DNA from: Planktothrix agardhii NIES-204 | Lineage (GTDB): Bacteria; Cyanobacteriota; Cyanobacteriia; Cyanobacteriales; Microcoleaceae | Assembly: GCA_003609755.1 (NCBI GenBank) | Contig: AP017991.1 | Span: 1,381,501 to 1,445,500, forward strand | Reading direction: 5' to 3' | DNA: 64,000 nt | Shown here: positions 17,263 through 27,023 of the stretch, in pieces | Numbering within the stretch: the first letter of the stretch is position 1 | Layout: every line of letters starts with the position of its first letter | Position numbers and translations under genes: made by a program | The notes under the pieces: model-generated | What the model was told of the DNA's origin: nothing | Databases searched by the model: none | The model's input: only the letters and a program-made list of their open reading frames with translations

Positions 17263-17723
17263 TTATATAATTCTTTAGCAACGTGATTAGGAACAAGATG
17301 ATCAACAGAACCTCCAAATCGGGCAATTTCTTTAACAACACTACTAGAGAGGAAACTATATTCCTTTGAGGTTGCCAAAAATACCGTTTCAATTTCTGTT
17401 GATAGAGTTTTATTGATATGAGCCATTTGCAGTTCTAACTCAAAATCAGAAAGAACTCGCAGCCCTCGAATTAACACTTGAGCATTCCGTAGTTTTGCAT
17501 AGTCTACCGTTAGACCGTCAAAACTGGCTACTTCCAGATTGTTCAGATGTTGGGTACTGTAGCTGATTTGTTCCATCCTTTCCCCTACGCTAAATAAAGG
17601 CTTTTTATTAGGATTTCCCAATACCGCCACAATCACCTGTTCAAATAGTTTACAACCTCGCTCAATGACATCTAAATGTCCTAACGTAACCGGATCAAAG
17701 CTACCAGGATAAAGGGCAATCAC
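17232..17723 (-). CDS. coaD: Pantetheine-phosphate adenylyltransferase
   Basis: A 163-residue protein of usual length. It adenylates 4'-phosphopantetheine to dephospho-CoA, the fourth step of CoA synthesis. The nucleotidyltransferase motif [18 protein letters not shown] (HxGH type) starts at residue 6. [20 protein letters not shown] (about 88) and [13 protein letters not shown] (about 126) are also present. It is the first gene of a pair with the Cdv3-like gene and is divergent from eno across 216 bp. Confidence 0.97.
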   Translation of the reverse strand: MIALYPGSFDPVTLGHLDVIERGCKLFEQVIVAVLGNPNKKPLFSVGERMEQISYSTQHLNNLEVASFDGLTVDYAKLRNAQVLIRGLRVLSDFELELQMAHINKTLSTEIETVFLATSKEYSFLSSSVVKEIARFGGSVDHLVPNHVAKELYKCYARNQPQD

Positions 17724-17924
17724 TCGTCATGGCAAGATGAATATTATTACCAGATTATAGAGCGAAGGGGGAACGGAGCCTTAAAACACAGTTATGTCGT
17801 AAATCTAACCCAAACAAAACCTTAAAATGTTTCAAGGACTGCGACTAGATCAACCCATAACCTGTTAACGTGATCTCTTGTCTCAACTCTTTGAAGCCTG
17901 GGACACCTCTTAACGGACTAATAA

Positions 17925-19229
<1,305 letters not shown>

Positions 19230-19241
19230 CTCGGAAACACC

Positions 19242-19273
19242 AATAAAACAGTCCAGCCTTGGGCTGTTTTATT
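19242..19273 (+). terminator. Rho-independent terminator of eno
   Basis: Perfect arms AATAAAACAG (19242-19251) and CTGTTTTATT (19264-19273), extended inward by CC/GG pairing. It begins 12 bases after the enolase stop codon. Confidence 0.8.
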
Positions 19274-19311
19274 AATATTATTTGGAAAAATCACAAAAAA
19301 TCAAACTAGAC

Positions 19312-19947
19312 ATGAACAGAAACAAAATATTCACCAAGGGTGCAACGCTTTTCTTAACGGGATTAGCAACGGTCGGTTTAGTTTTAGGAGAAGCGGTATT
19401 TTCCTCCGCGAGCGCTGCTCAACAGTTATTTTGTAATGGACGAATGAATAATGGTTGGACTTATTCAGCCCAGTTTCTTAACGGTCGTTTCACAGAAATT
19501 CGTTGGGAACGTTCAGGACAGCCCCCCATCGTTTCCAACCTAAGTTTTCAATCCACCAATAACGCCAGACAACCTGTTTATACAGGGTCAATTATGGCAG
19601 CCACAATGGTAACTTTAGTTGATCTTTCTCGTGGTAATGTGCGACCGGGTTCACAAATATCGGTTACGGCGGAAGAATGGGGCACCAGCACCGGAAATTG
19701 TGGTCTCTCCTCGGGTAACTCGATGGGAAACTCCTCTGACTGGTTTACTAACGCCCGGAAAAATTTAATTGGTTCTAATGAAAATCAAGCCAGACGTTGG
19801 CTGACAAGAAACAATTTCGTCTTTAATCAAACGATGGAACATACTAATCGCCGTATCATTGAGCGCTGGAGTCGTAATAACCCCAATGGAGTTATTGATG
19901 TGATTTTTGTCAATAATAGGGTGTCTGATGTGGTGATGGTTCGTTAA
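19312..19947 (+). CDS. Secreted hypothetical protein
   Basis: About 211 residues from the ATG at 19312; an earlier in-frame TTG at 19282 lies too close to the eno terminator. A signal peptide is clear: a basic start (MNRNKIFTKG), a hydrophobic core, and a probable cleavage after SASAAQ near residue 36. The mature part begins QLFCNGRMNNGWTYSAQFLN. A beta-rich middle with ITVTAEEW-like strands leads to a C-terminal half with helix-forming DWFTNARKNLIGSNENQARR and RRIIERWSRNNPNGVID. I recognise no family with certainty. It is probably periplasmic or exported. Confidence 0.7.
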   Translation: MNRNKIFTKGATLFLTGLATVGLVLGEAVFSSASAAQQLFCNGRMNNGWTYSAQFLNGRFTEIRWERSGQPPIVSNLSFQSTNNARQPVYTGSIMAATMVTLVDLSRGNVRPGSQISVTAEEWGTSTGNCGLSSGNSMGNSSDWFTNARKNLIGSNENQARRWLTRNNFVFNQTMEHTNRRIIERWSRNNPNGVIDVIFVNNRVSDVVMVR

Positions 19948-20146
19948 TACAATTGGCAAAGAAATAGGTAATGGGTAATGGGTAATGGTGGGTAATTGGT
20001 AATAGGTTTAGCCATGGTAAACTGAGTTCCGGTGACGCTGTTGGGGTGGAAAAGGAAGTCACCAAGACTACCAATAACGGCAATAAGACAATTCCAGCCC
20101 CCAGCAACAATAGACCCCAACTGCATCCGACTAATATTTTCCCCAT
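19910..20146 (-). CDS. Possible small membrane protein
   Basis: A 78-residue reverse-strand frame. Its first 35 residues form a convincing membrane helix (ILVGCSWGLLLLGAGIVLLP). The last third is the translation of a heptamer repeat array (ITHHYPLPIT) and so is probably not native. An original shorter gene may have had its stop replaced by the repeat. There is no ribosome binding site. The 3' end overlaps the end of the secreted-protein gene by about 38 bases. Confidence 0.35.
   Translation of the reverse strand: MGKILVGCSWGLLLLGAGIVLLPLLVVLVTSFSTPTASPELSLPWLNLLPITHHYPLPITYFFANCINEPSPHQTPYY
19964..20007. repeat. Heptamer tandem array (AATGGGT type)
   Basis: Imperfect copies of GGTAATG/GGGTAAT follow the end of the secreted-protein gene. 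The same family makes the longer array at 62877-62965. Confidence 0.8.
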
Positions 20147-20262
20147 GGAATTGCTTTTACCATAAGTAACAAATGCTTGCTATCTTGTTTGGGTTAACAA
20201 AAAGTTATGATATTGCATCCGGTCTTCCCTCAAGGTGGATTCAATTCAATGTCCAAGTTCAT

Positions 20263-20287
20263 CCCACGCGGAAAAGACGTGGGTTTT
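20263..20287 (+). terminator. Stem-loop upstream of ado, terminator-like
   Basis: Arms CCCACG (20263-20268) and CGTGGG (20278-20283) around a nine-base loop are followed by TTTT. It lies 150 bases before the ado start. It could end transcription from the left or sit in the ado leader. The rest of 20147-20433 shows a 14-bp perfect palindrome CTTAATTAATTAAG (20307-20320) and no gene. Confidence 0.45.
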
Positions 20288-20433
20288 GTGCGAGAATCGC
20301 TATAAGCTTAATTAATTAAGTAGTTTGGTGAAAACATCAACTCTCCGACCCGATCTTTAAGGATACCCCAAAGGGGGAAGGGGGGTGTAAATCAGCAATA
20401 ATAACTTATTTGTGATGAGGAGATTGTAAATCT

Positions 20434-21126
20434 ATGCCACAGGTTGAAGCTATTACGATTGACTTCCAATCTGAAACCTATAAAGATGCCTACAGCCGAA
20501 TTAACGCTATTGTGATTGAAGGAGAACAGGAAGCCTACGACAATTACATCAAGCTGGGTGCAATGTTACCTGAGCAGCAAGAGAATTTGGCGGGTTTAGC
20601 CAAAATGGAAATCAGCCATAAAAGGGGGTTTCAGTCCTGTGGTCGGAATTTAACCGTCACACCGGATATGGAATTTGCCCAGGAATTCTTTTCTTCCTTA
20701 CACCAAAATTTTAAGGATGCCGCGACTGAAGGCAAAGTTGTCACCTGCTTGTTGATTCAATCTTTAATTATCGAATGTTTTGCGATCGCCGCTTACAACA
20801 TTTACATTCCCGTAGCCGATGATTTTGCTCGCAAAATTACCGAAAGGGTGGTCAAAGACGAGTATATGCACCTCAATTTTGGGGAAGAATGGCTAAAAGC
20901 GAACTTTGAAGCCTCCAAAACCGAACTCGAAACGGCTAACCGCCAAAACCTGCCGATTATTTGGAGAATGCTTAACCAAGTCGCCGATGATGCTCACATT
21001 CTAGGAATGGAAAAGGAAGCATTAGTCGAGGATTTTATGATTGCTTATGGGGAAGCTCTAAGCAATATCGGGTTTTCGACCCGCGATATTATGCGAATGT
21101 CCGCCTACGGTCTCATCGCCGCCTAA
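20434..21126 (+). CDS. ado: Aldehyde deformylating oxygenase (alkane synthesis)
   Basis: A 230-residue ferritin-like di-iron protein. It converts fatty aldehydes to alkanes plus formate, using oxygen and an external electron donor. Iron-ligand motifs are visible: [12 protein letters not shown] (about residue 29), [15 protein letters not shown] (about 59, ExxH), [12 protein letters not shown] (about 112) and [15 protein letters not shown] (about 140, ExxH). The length and sequence are typical of cyanobacterial ADO. ATGAGGAGATT gives a good ribosome binding site. It precedes aar by 104 bases on the same strand, the classic cyanobacterial order. Confidence 0.98.
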   Translation: MPQVEAITIDFQSETYKDAYSRINAIVIEGEQEAYDNYIKLGAMLPEQQENLAGLAKMEISHKRGFQSCGRNLTVTPDMEFAQEFFSSLHQNFKDAATEGKVVTCLLIQSLIIECFAIAAYNIYIPVADDFARKITERVVKDEYMHLNFGEEWLKANFEASKTELETANRQNLPIIWRMLNQVADDAHILGMEKEALVEDFMIAYGEALSNIGFSTRDIMRMSAYGLIAA

Positions 21127-21154
21127 AATACCCTTTGGATTTTAGATCAAATCG

Positions 21155-21184
21155 AGTAGAGACGTTCCATGGAACGTCTCTACT
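21155..21184. repeat. 30-bp perfect palindrome between ado and aar
   Basis: A perfect palindrome centred on TTCCATGGAA with arms AGTAGAGACG/CGTCTCTACT. It belongs to a family with degenerate members near 32955-33009, 37144-37172 and 51543-51568. As RNA it would fold into a strong hairpin in the ado-aar spacer. Confidence 0.85.
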
Positions 21185-21230
21185 TTAGACGTTAAACTCT
21201 AAAATCCATCTTAAAATCTATAGTTGAATC

Positions 21231-22256
21231 ATGTTTGGTTTAATCGGTCATCTTACCAGCCTAGAACACGCCCAAGCCGTTGCCAGAGATTTAGGATATC
21301 CTGAATATGCTGATCAAGGGTTAGATTTTTGGTGCAGCGCCCCGCCTCAAATCGTTGATGATATCAAAGTCACGAGTATTACAGGTCAAACTATTGAAGG
21401 CAAATATGTAGAGTCTTGTTTTTTGCCAGAAATGTTAGCCAGTCGTCGCATTAAAGCGGCCACTCGCAAAATTATCAATGCGATGGCTCATGCTCAAAAA
21501 AATGGCATTAATATCACAGCTTTAGGGGGATTTTCCTCGATTATTTTTGAAAATTTTAACTTAGAACAAATTCAACAGGTTCGGAATATTAAGTTAGAGT
21601 TTGAACGGTTTACCACCGGAAATACTCACACCGCCTATATTATCTGTCGTCAGGTAGAAAACGCGGCGGCTCGGTTAGGGATTGATTTAACTAAGGCTAC
21701 CGTTGCTATTTGTGGAGCCACAGGGGATATTGGTAGTGCGGTTTGTCGTTGGCTCAACAGCCACACAGAGGCCGGAGAATTGTTATTAATTGCCCGGGAT
21801 AAGGAACGTCTCAATGCTTTACAGGAGGAGTTGGGACGGGGAAAAATTATGGGATTAGAAGAAGCCGTACCCCAAGCAGATATTGTCGTTTGGGTGGCGA
21901 GTATGCCCCGAGGAGTCGAAATTAATCCCTATACCTTGAAAAAACCCTGTCTGCTAATTGATGGTGGTTATCCTAAGAATTTAGCCACAAAAATTCAACA
22001 TCCTGAAATTTATGTCCTAGACGGCGGAATTGTGGAACACGCCCTTGATATTGACTGGAAAATTATGAAAATTGTCAATATGAAGTTACCCGGACGTCAA
22101 CTATTTGCCTGTTTTGCGGAATCAATGTTACTGGAATTTGAGAAAATTTATACTAATTTTTCCTGGGGTCGCAATCAAATTACTGTTGAAAAAATGGAAC
22201 AAATTGGTAGGGTTTCTGTGAAACATGGCTTTAAACCTTTAGCTTTACCATTGTAA
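21231..22256 (+). CDS. aar: Long-chain acyl-ACP reductase (alkane synthesis)
   Basis: A 341-residue protein of usual length. It reduces acyl-ACP to fatty aldehyde with NADPH, supplying ADO. It has the family N-terminus [20 protein letters not shown], the helical [19 protein letters not shown] segment, the Rossmann motif [17 protein letters not shown] near residue 160, and [14 protein letters not shown] near 292 with the likely catalytic Cys. The ATG at 21231 has no obvious ribosome binding site. A heptamer repeat array begins right after the stop. Confidence 0.98.
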   Translation: MFGLIGHLTSLEHAQAVARDLGYPEYADQGLDFWCSAPPQIVDDIKVTSITGQTIEGKYVESCFLPEMLASRRIKAATRKIINAMAHAQKNGINITALGGFSSIIFENFNLEQIQQVRNIKLEFERFTTGNTHTAYIICRQVENAAARLGIDLTKATVAICGATGDIGSAVCRWLNSHTEAGELLLIARDKERLNALQEELGRGKIMGLEEAVPQADIVVWVASMPRGVEINPYTLKKPCLLIDGGYPKNLATKIQHPEIYVLDGGIVEHALDIDWKIMKIVNMKLPGRQLFACFAESMLLEFEKIYTNFSWGRNQITVEKMEQIGRVSVKHGFKPLALPL

Positions 22257-22297
22257 TCAGTTATCAGTCATCAGTTATCAGTTATCAGTCATCAGTT
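22257..22297. repeat. Heptamer tandem array (AGTCATC/AGTTATC type)
   Basis: Alternating seven-base units of CAGTTAT and CAGTCAT start one base after the aar stop. It is the same family as 6582-6635, and in the same position relative to a gene end. Confidence 0.85.
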
Positions 22298-22334
22298 TAA
22301 GAGTTACCAGTTATTAGTTCTGTTAGTTCATTTT

Positions 22335-23087
22335 TTAACAGAAGTAAGAAGATATTAAGGCTAAATCTAAATAGCATTTTTGGGGAATCTTGCCCGCTAA
22401 GACTGTAAACGGTTGATCGGGTTTACCCAGATGATTTACTACTAATAAAGCATCGGTAAAATCTTGATTTTTGGTATAATCATTGACAGTAATAATTGTT
22501 TTTAATCCGGCTTGTTTAGAGGCGGAAAATCCATGATAAGAGTCTTCAAATACTAAACAATCTGCTGCATTTAATCCCAATTTTTCTAAGACATAAAAAT
22601 AAATATCCGGGGCAGGTTTTTTGGCTGAAACAATATCCCCGGCGGCAATAATTTCAAACCAGTCTGGATGAATTGCTGTATTTTCTAGTAAAGCTAAAAC
22701 ATTTGGTAAGGCGCTTGTAGTTGCGATCGCTAACCTAATTCGGTGCTCCTTTGCTTCTTGAATTAATCGTTGTGCCCCAGGACGCAAAGGAATTGAACCC
22801 TGATCTAATAATTTTCGATAATATTCATTTTTTAACTGATGTAGATCCCTAATTAAATCATCTAATTTTTCCGTTAATAAAAAATCCGGTTCATATTTTT
22901 CAATATAATAACGAATCCGCTCTTTTCCTCCACCAATTGCCAATAATTCACCATACAAATCTACCGACCAATTCCAAGACAAACCAACTTGAAAAAAGGC
23001 TTGATTAAACGCAGTTCTATGACCATCCCGTTCCGTATCCGCTAAAGTACCATCCACATCAAAAATCAGCGCCTTGAGTTCTCCCAT
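22335..23087 (-). CDS. HAD-IA hydrolase, CbbY-like
   Basis: A 250-residue protein. HAD motifs are seen: the nucleophile loop LIFDVDGTLADTERDGHR (residue 7), the cap, motif II IATTSALPNV (about 122), motif III Lys in VSAKKPAPDIY (about 153), and motif IV VFEDSYHGFSASKQAG (about 180). The TERDGHRTAFN segment resembles CbbY of Calvin-cycle operons, which degrades xylulose-1,5-bisphosphate; beta-phosphoglucomutase is the close alternative. No Calvin-cycle gene is adjacent. It is convergent with aar and downstream of the PCP_red gene, about 60 bases away. Confidence 0.88.
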   Translation of the reverse strand: MGELKALIFDVDGTLADTERDGHRTAFNQAFFQVGLSWNWSVDLYGELLAIGGGKERIRYYIEKYEPDFLLTEKLDDLIRDLHQLKNEYYRKLLDQGSIPLRPGAQRLIQEAKEHRIRLAIATTSALPNVLALLENTAIHPDWFEIIAAGDIVSAKKPAPDIYFYVLEKLGLNAADCLVFEDSYHGFSASKQAGLKTIITVNDYTKNQDFTDALLVVNHLGKPDQPFTVLAGKIPQKCYLDLALISSYFC

Positions 23088-23119
23088 AGTTTTAAATTCA
23101 ATATTTTTTCTATTCCCTT

Positions 23120-23143
23120 GTTACTGAGCAAAGTCGAAGTATT
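23120..23143. repeat. Dispersed 24-bp repeat, copy 1
   Basis: This 24-base stretch starting GTTACTGAGCAAAGTCGAAG matches 33037-33060 with one difference. It is not palindromic and lies between the PCP_red and HAD genes. Confidence 0.7.
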
Positions 23144-23148
23144 CCCTA

Positions 23149-23310
23149 TTAATTAAACTTTTGTTTAGCCTGCTCATAAACCTGAACGGTAATTTGAGTA
23201 ACGCCTAATTCCTGAGCAAACTTTTCAATCTTTTTCCGCGCCGCCGGACGGACAAAAAAGGGAATTTCTTTTAAACGAGTTTCGGCTTCTGTTGTCCATT
23301 CCATGATCAT
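23149..23310 (-). CDS. Small PCP_red-domain protein
   Basis: A 53-residue frame from the ATG at 23310 (or 23304) to a TAA at 23149-23151. It reads EWTTEAETRLKEIPFFVRPA, ARKKIEKFAQELGVTQIT and VQVYEQAKQKFN. This is the PCP_red domain (Pfam PF08369), also found at the C-terminus of the ChlB subunit of light-independent protochlorophyllide reductase. Cyanobacteria carry stand-alone copies of about this length, whose role is not established. It covers nearly the whole protein without gaps, so it is a complete gene. It lies upstream of the HAD gene on the same strand and is divergent from the kinase gene. Confidence 0.85.
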   Translation of the reverse strand: MIMEWTTEAETRLKEIPFFVRPAARKKIEKFAQELGVTQITVQVYEQAKQKFN

Positions 23311-23381
23311 CAATTAAGAAAGAGGATAATTACATTAATATATAATGGAATCAGAAAGGCCGCAATAGGAGAATCATTAAT

Positions 23382-24743
23382 ATGACTCTATACCAACCCA
23401 ATGATATTATTGCTCAACGCTATCGCATCGTTACCACTTTGGGTGAAGGAGGCATGGGAATTACCTATGAAGCCGAAGATCTCACCAATTATCAACGAGT
23501 TGCCGTTAAATCAGTTTCCCTGCGACAGATAAAAGACTGGAAAATCTTGGAATTATTTGAACGAGAAGCTAAAGTTCTCGCCCATTTGCATCATCCCGGA
23601 ATTCCTAAATATTTGGATTATTTTCACCTCGATACCGATGAAGATCGACAGTTTTATTTAATTCGAGAATTAGTTTCTGGAGACTCTTTAAATACTTGGC
23701 TTGAAAAAGGTTGGCATCCAACTGAAGCCGAAATCAAGCAAATTGCTGTTAAAATTTTAGAGATTCTCAGCTATTTACATCAACTCAATCCCCCAATTGT
23801 TCACCGGGATATTAAACCTCAAAATATTATTAGAAAAGCAGATGGAACAGTCTTTTTAGTGGATTTTGGAGCCGTTCAAGATGTTTACCGTAACACCATT
23901 TCCTTGAGTGGAACCTTTGTGGGAACGATTGGATATATGCCACCGGAACAGTTGCGAGGAAAAGCCTATCCTGCATCGGATTTGTATAGTTTGGGAGGAA
24001 CTTTATTATATTTATTAACCAACCGTTCCCCTGATGAACTGCCTCAAAAACGAATGAAAATTAATTTTGATTCTATTGTTAACATTTCACCCGAATTTGC
24101 TGACTGGTTAGAGATGATGTTAGAACCTATCTTGGAAGATCGATATCAGTCTGCAACCGCAGCTTTAAAGGCACTGAAAAATAATTCTACCATCACGTCT
24201 TCTAATGCTTCTCAGATTCAGGTTTGTCATAAAAAGCCGAAAGGAAGTCGAGTTAAAATCCAAAAAACATCCAGAAGCTTAGTTGTTGATATTCCCCCTG
24301 CGGGTTTTCGGGTTGACTATCTATTTTTATGGTTTTTTACTATTTTTTGGAATGGAATGATACTCTTGCCAGTTCTATCTAATGGCATTCTATTTCTATT
24401 CTCACCCATTATTCTTTTTGTAATAGTAGGTGCTGTTTCATTTTATTATCTTATTTGGGCTTCATTTAGCAAAACTCAAATTAAAATTGATCAGAAAGAG
24501 TTTATAATCCATAAAAAATTATTCTTTAAAATTTGGATATCACAAGGAAAAACAGCGGATTTGGATAAAATTTTGATCAACAATACAGGAACTACTATTA
24601 ATGAAAAACCCGTAATCAATTGTATCTTGTATGAAGGAATTATCAAGCATCAATTTGGTTCTTTATTGGAGCAGCAGGAAAAAGAATGGCTAGTGGCTGA
24701 GATCTCTGATTTTCTGCAAAAATTAAAGGGGAGAAAACATTAA
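23382..24743 (+). CDS. Ser/Thr protein kinase with C-terminal membrane segment
   Basis: A 453-residue protein. The Hanks-type kinase domain spans about residues 13-265: glycine loop LGEGGMGITYEAED, catalytic Lys in VAVKSVSL, catalytic loop HRDIKPQNI, DFG motif in LVDFGAVQDV, and GTIGYMPPEQ. All key residues are present, so it should be active. A linker leads to two hydrophobic helices (about 310-370, FLWFFTIFWNGMILLPVLSN) and a beta-rich tail. AGGAG lies about ten bases before the ATG. The substrate is unknown. A hairpin terminator follows 30 bases after the stop. Confidence 0.93.
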   Translation: MTLYQPNDIIAQRYRIVTTLGEGGMGITYEAEDLTNYQRVAVKSVSLRQIKDWKILELFEREAKVLAHLHHPGIPKYLDYFHLDTDEDRQFYLIRELVSGDSLNTWLEKGWHPTEAEIKQIAVKILEILSYLHQLNPPIVHRDIKPQNIIRKADGTVFLVDFGAVQDVYRNTISLSGTFVGTIGYMPPEQLRGKAYPASDLYSLGGTLLYLLTNRSPDELPQKRMKINFDSIVNISPEFADWLEMMLEPILEDRYQSATAALKALKNNSTITSSNASQIQVCHKKPKGSRVKIQKTSRSLVVDIPPAGFRVDYLFLWFFTIFWNGMILLPVLSNGILFLFSPIILFVIVGAVSFYYLIWASFSKTQIKIDQKEFIIHKKLFFKIWISQGKTADLDKILINNTGTTINEKPVINCILYEGIIKHQFGSLLEQQEKEWLVAEISDFLQKLKGRKH

Positions 24744-24772
24744 GCCAACTCCCGTTAATCTGCCTATTGCCT

Positions 24773-24813
24773 AAAAAAAAAGCGGTTAGTTATCAGCTTT
24801 CCCCGCTTTTTTA
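24773..24813 (+). terminator. Rho-independent terminator after the kinase gene
   Basis: AAAAAAGCGG (to 24785) pairs with CCGCTTTTTT (24803-24812) around a short loop and ends in a T run. On the reverse strand it would also work for the convergent gene at 24923. Confidence 0.75.
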
Positions 24814-24922
24814 AGTATTGCTATTGTTTTTCATATTCAGATAAATAATATTATTCCGAACAGAAATTCCGATGATATCCCGGAATTAAAATACAGTTAA
24901 AATAGAAACCATCAACTATATT

Positions 24923-25903
24923 TTAATTGGGAGCAGCAGCAGCTTTTTGTTCCGCTATTTTTTGATTATTAGCATATTGGACGGCTCTATCTTCAGCTAC
25001 CGAAAACTTAGGATGGGAGTTAGGCACTTTTTTCATTAACTCACTGGCCCGTTTCCATTCCGTTCCCACTTTTGTCCATTCCGCTCGGGTTTGGGCTTTC
25101 TGGGCTAGATTGGCAGTATTGATCGCAGTCTTAACCGCTTCAGAAAACGGATCTGCCGTCACAGCCGCGGATGTAGTGGGTTTAGGAGAATCGGAAGCCA
25201 CGGGTACAGAGGGGGTATCGGCAGATTCACCCGAGGAGGAAGATCCGGCGGGTAAGAAAGGGAGGCGGAATATGCCGGCAAAATGCAATCCCCCCAAGAT
25301 GGCCAAAACCGCTAAAACCCCGAACAAGACCAACGGTAAAACCTTGCTTTTGGGCTTTTTCGGTTCAACCTGTCGAGTCGTTTCCTCAATTTCATCATCG
25401 GGATCATCATCCTCCTCGGGATTGTAGGCGGGTGCTACATTATTATTACTGGGGGGCAAATATTCATCTTCATCATTGATGAAGTCATCATCAATGATTT
25501 CGTCATCAATATTGTAATCTTCATCTTCGTCATCGACTAAAGGGACAGACGATTGATCTAAATCAACATCATCGGCGGGATTCATCATCGGTTCTGGCGG
25601 AGTTCTCAGAACAATTTCTTCTTCCCAAACGGGTAAATCATCTCCGAACTGACGCCCATAAACCCGAACGGTGTAAATCGTTTCAACACCGAGGCGATCC
25701 ATACCATTTCGGACTAATTTAACCAAGTCTTTTTGATAGTGGGGAACCTGATCCCCCTCCATCATTACATGGAGGCAACCGTTCTCCCGCATGACATCGG
25801 CGTTAATTCCTTTGGATTTGAGGGAACGGTTAATCGCGTCTGCGATCACCTTGGGATCGCCCTGTTTAGCCAGTTCCCGTGGGCTTTGATCTTGTGATGA
25901 CAT
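24923..25903 (-). CDS. Cyanobacterial membrane protein with acidic linker, unknown function
   Basis: A 326-residue protein. Residues 1-105 form a compact domain (SPRELAKQGDPKVIADAINR, LHVMMEGDQVPHYQKDLVKL, YTVRVYGRQFGDDLPVWEEE) seen in several cyanobacterial proteins of unknown role. A very acidic Asp/Glu linker (about 115-180) follows, then one membrane helix (about 190-212, VLPLVLFGVLAVLAILGGLH). A Ser/Pro linker leads to a C-terminal helical segment (NLAQKAQTRAEWTKVGTEWK, ASELMKKVPNSHPKF). The N-terminal domain is probably cytoplasmic and the tail periplasmic. It sits downstream of holA, same strand, 84 bases apart. Confidence 0.8.
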   Translation of the reverse strand: MSSQDQSPRELAKQGDPKVIADAINRSLKSKGINADVMRENGCLHVMMEGDQVPHYQKDLVKLVRNGMDRLGVETIYTVRVYGRQFGDDLPVWEEEIVLRTPPEPMMNPADDVDLDQSSVPLVDDEDEDYNIDDEIIDDDFINDEDEYLPPSNNNVAPAYNPEEDDDPDDEIEETTRQVEPKKPKSKVLPLVLFGVLAVLAILGGLHFAGIFRLPFLPAGSSSSGESADTPSVPVASDSPKPTTSAAVTADPFSEAVKTAINTANLAQKAQTRAEWTKVGTEWKRASELMKKVPNSHPKFSVAEDRAVQYANNQKIAEQKAAAAPN

Positions 25904-25987
25904 AGCTAAAATGATTTCACCTGTCCATGACTAATGATAGTATCACTGATTAATCGCTGTGCAACTATTTTCTGAAAATTAGCACTT

Positions 25988-26989
25988 TTATCCCCGTTGA
26001 AATAGACGACACAATTCAATAATGTGGATTTGTAGGGTAGAGAGTTCATCCCCACCGCGTTTGAGATGGGCTTCTAGTTGCAGCAACAGGGGTAAACTCT
26101 GTTGAAATTGCCCAATTGTGGGAGTTTGGACTTCTTTTTGCAAGAAAAATACTCGGTTGGGGTTGCCAATTTCGGCGGTTTTAGCAATTTCGACTTTATC
26201 CCTAACTCCGGTTTCCATCATTAATTTAATCCATAACCAAGTCCGAAACTGACTAACTAAAGTTGCCACAATTTTCAGGGCGGGTTCATTATGTAGGAGC
26301 AGATCTGCTATCAACTCTAGGGCTTCGCTGGTTTGTCCGGCTTTAATACAACTGGCAAGTTTTAGGCTATTTTGAGTATTGGACTGAACTAATCGGGAAA
26401 TGTCCTCTACACTCAAGGGTTGACGAGTATTTACACTAAAAAGTTGGAGTTTTTCCAATTCGTTATACAGTTGTCGGATATCATTTCCAACTAACTCCGC
26501 CAGGAGGTCGATACCATTCGGGGTCAGTTTTACCCCGCGTTCGCTGGCCAGGGTTCTAACTTGCTGTTGTAACTTATCGGTTTCCCAAGGTTTGATTCGA
26601 GAAAATTCCCGTAATTCTCCTTTGGATTTCCGAATCTGGTCTTCTAAGAATTTAGTAGATTTAAGCCGTTTATCAGGTTTGTTGGCACTGGTTAATAGTA
26701 AGGTGGTAGTATCGGGGATCGCGGGCAGGGTTCGTTCTAACTCCTGATAAACTTCCGTTGAACATTGCTGCATCAGGGGGGTATCGGCTAACCAAACAAA
26801 GCGTCCACCTAACCCAAACGGGGGAGTCATGGCTTGATTGAGTCCCATTACGATAGAATTTGCTTGATCGGACACAATTCTGTCAGAATTGAAACTATCC
26901 CAACTGGGATCAACGACGGCCGATCGCAATCGTTCCACCGCTTGCAATAAGGAAAAGTCATCGTCTCCCCAGTACAGGTAGATTGGCAT
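25988..26989 (-). CDS. holA: DNA polymerase III delta subunit
   Basis: A 333-residue protein, the usual length. It is the clamp-loader subunit that opens the sliding clamp. Family features are PIYLYWGDDDFSLLQAVERL at the N-terminus, TLLLTSANKPDKRLKSTKFL (about 95), ELVGNDIRQLYNELEKLQLF (about 170) and the C-terminal collar helices. The gene is divergent from the 2H phosphoesterase, with only 34 bases between starts, so their promoters must overlap the coding ends. Confidence 0.93.
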   Translation of the reverse strand: MPIYLYWGDDDFSLLQAVERLRSAVVDPSWDSFNSDRIVSDQANSIVMGLNQAMTPPFGLGGRFVWLADTPLMQQCSTEVYQELERTLPAIPDTTTLLLTSANKPDKRLKSTKFLEDQIRKSKGELREFSRIKPWETDKLQQQVRTLASERGVKLTPNGIDLLAELVGNDIRQLYNELEKLQLFSVNTRQPLSVEDISRLVQSNTQNSLKLASCIKAGQTSEALELIADLLLHNEPALKIVATLVSQFRTWLWIKLMMETGVRDKVEIAKTAEIGNPNRVFFLQKEVQTPTIGQFQQSLPLLLQLEAHLKRGGDELSTLQIHIIELCRLFQRG

Positions 26990-27023
26990 AATAACTTAAT
27001 TTTTTCAAAAGAGGCGATTAAAA

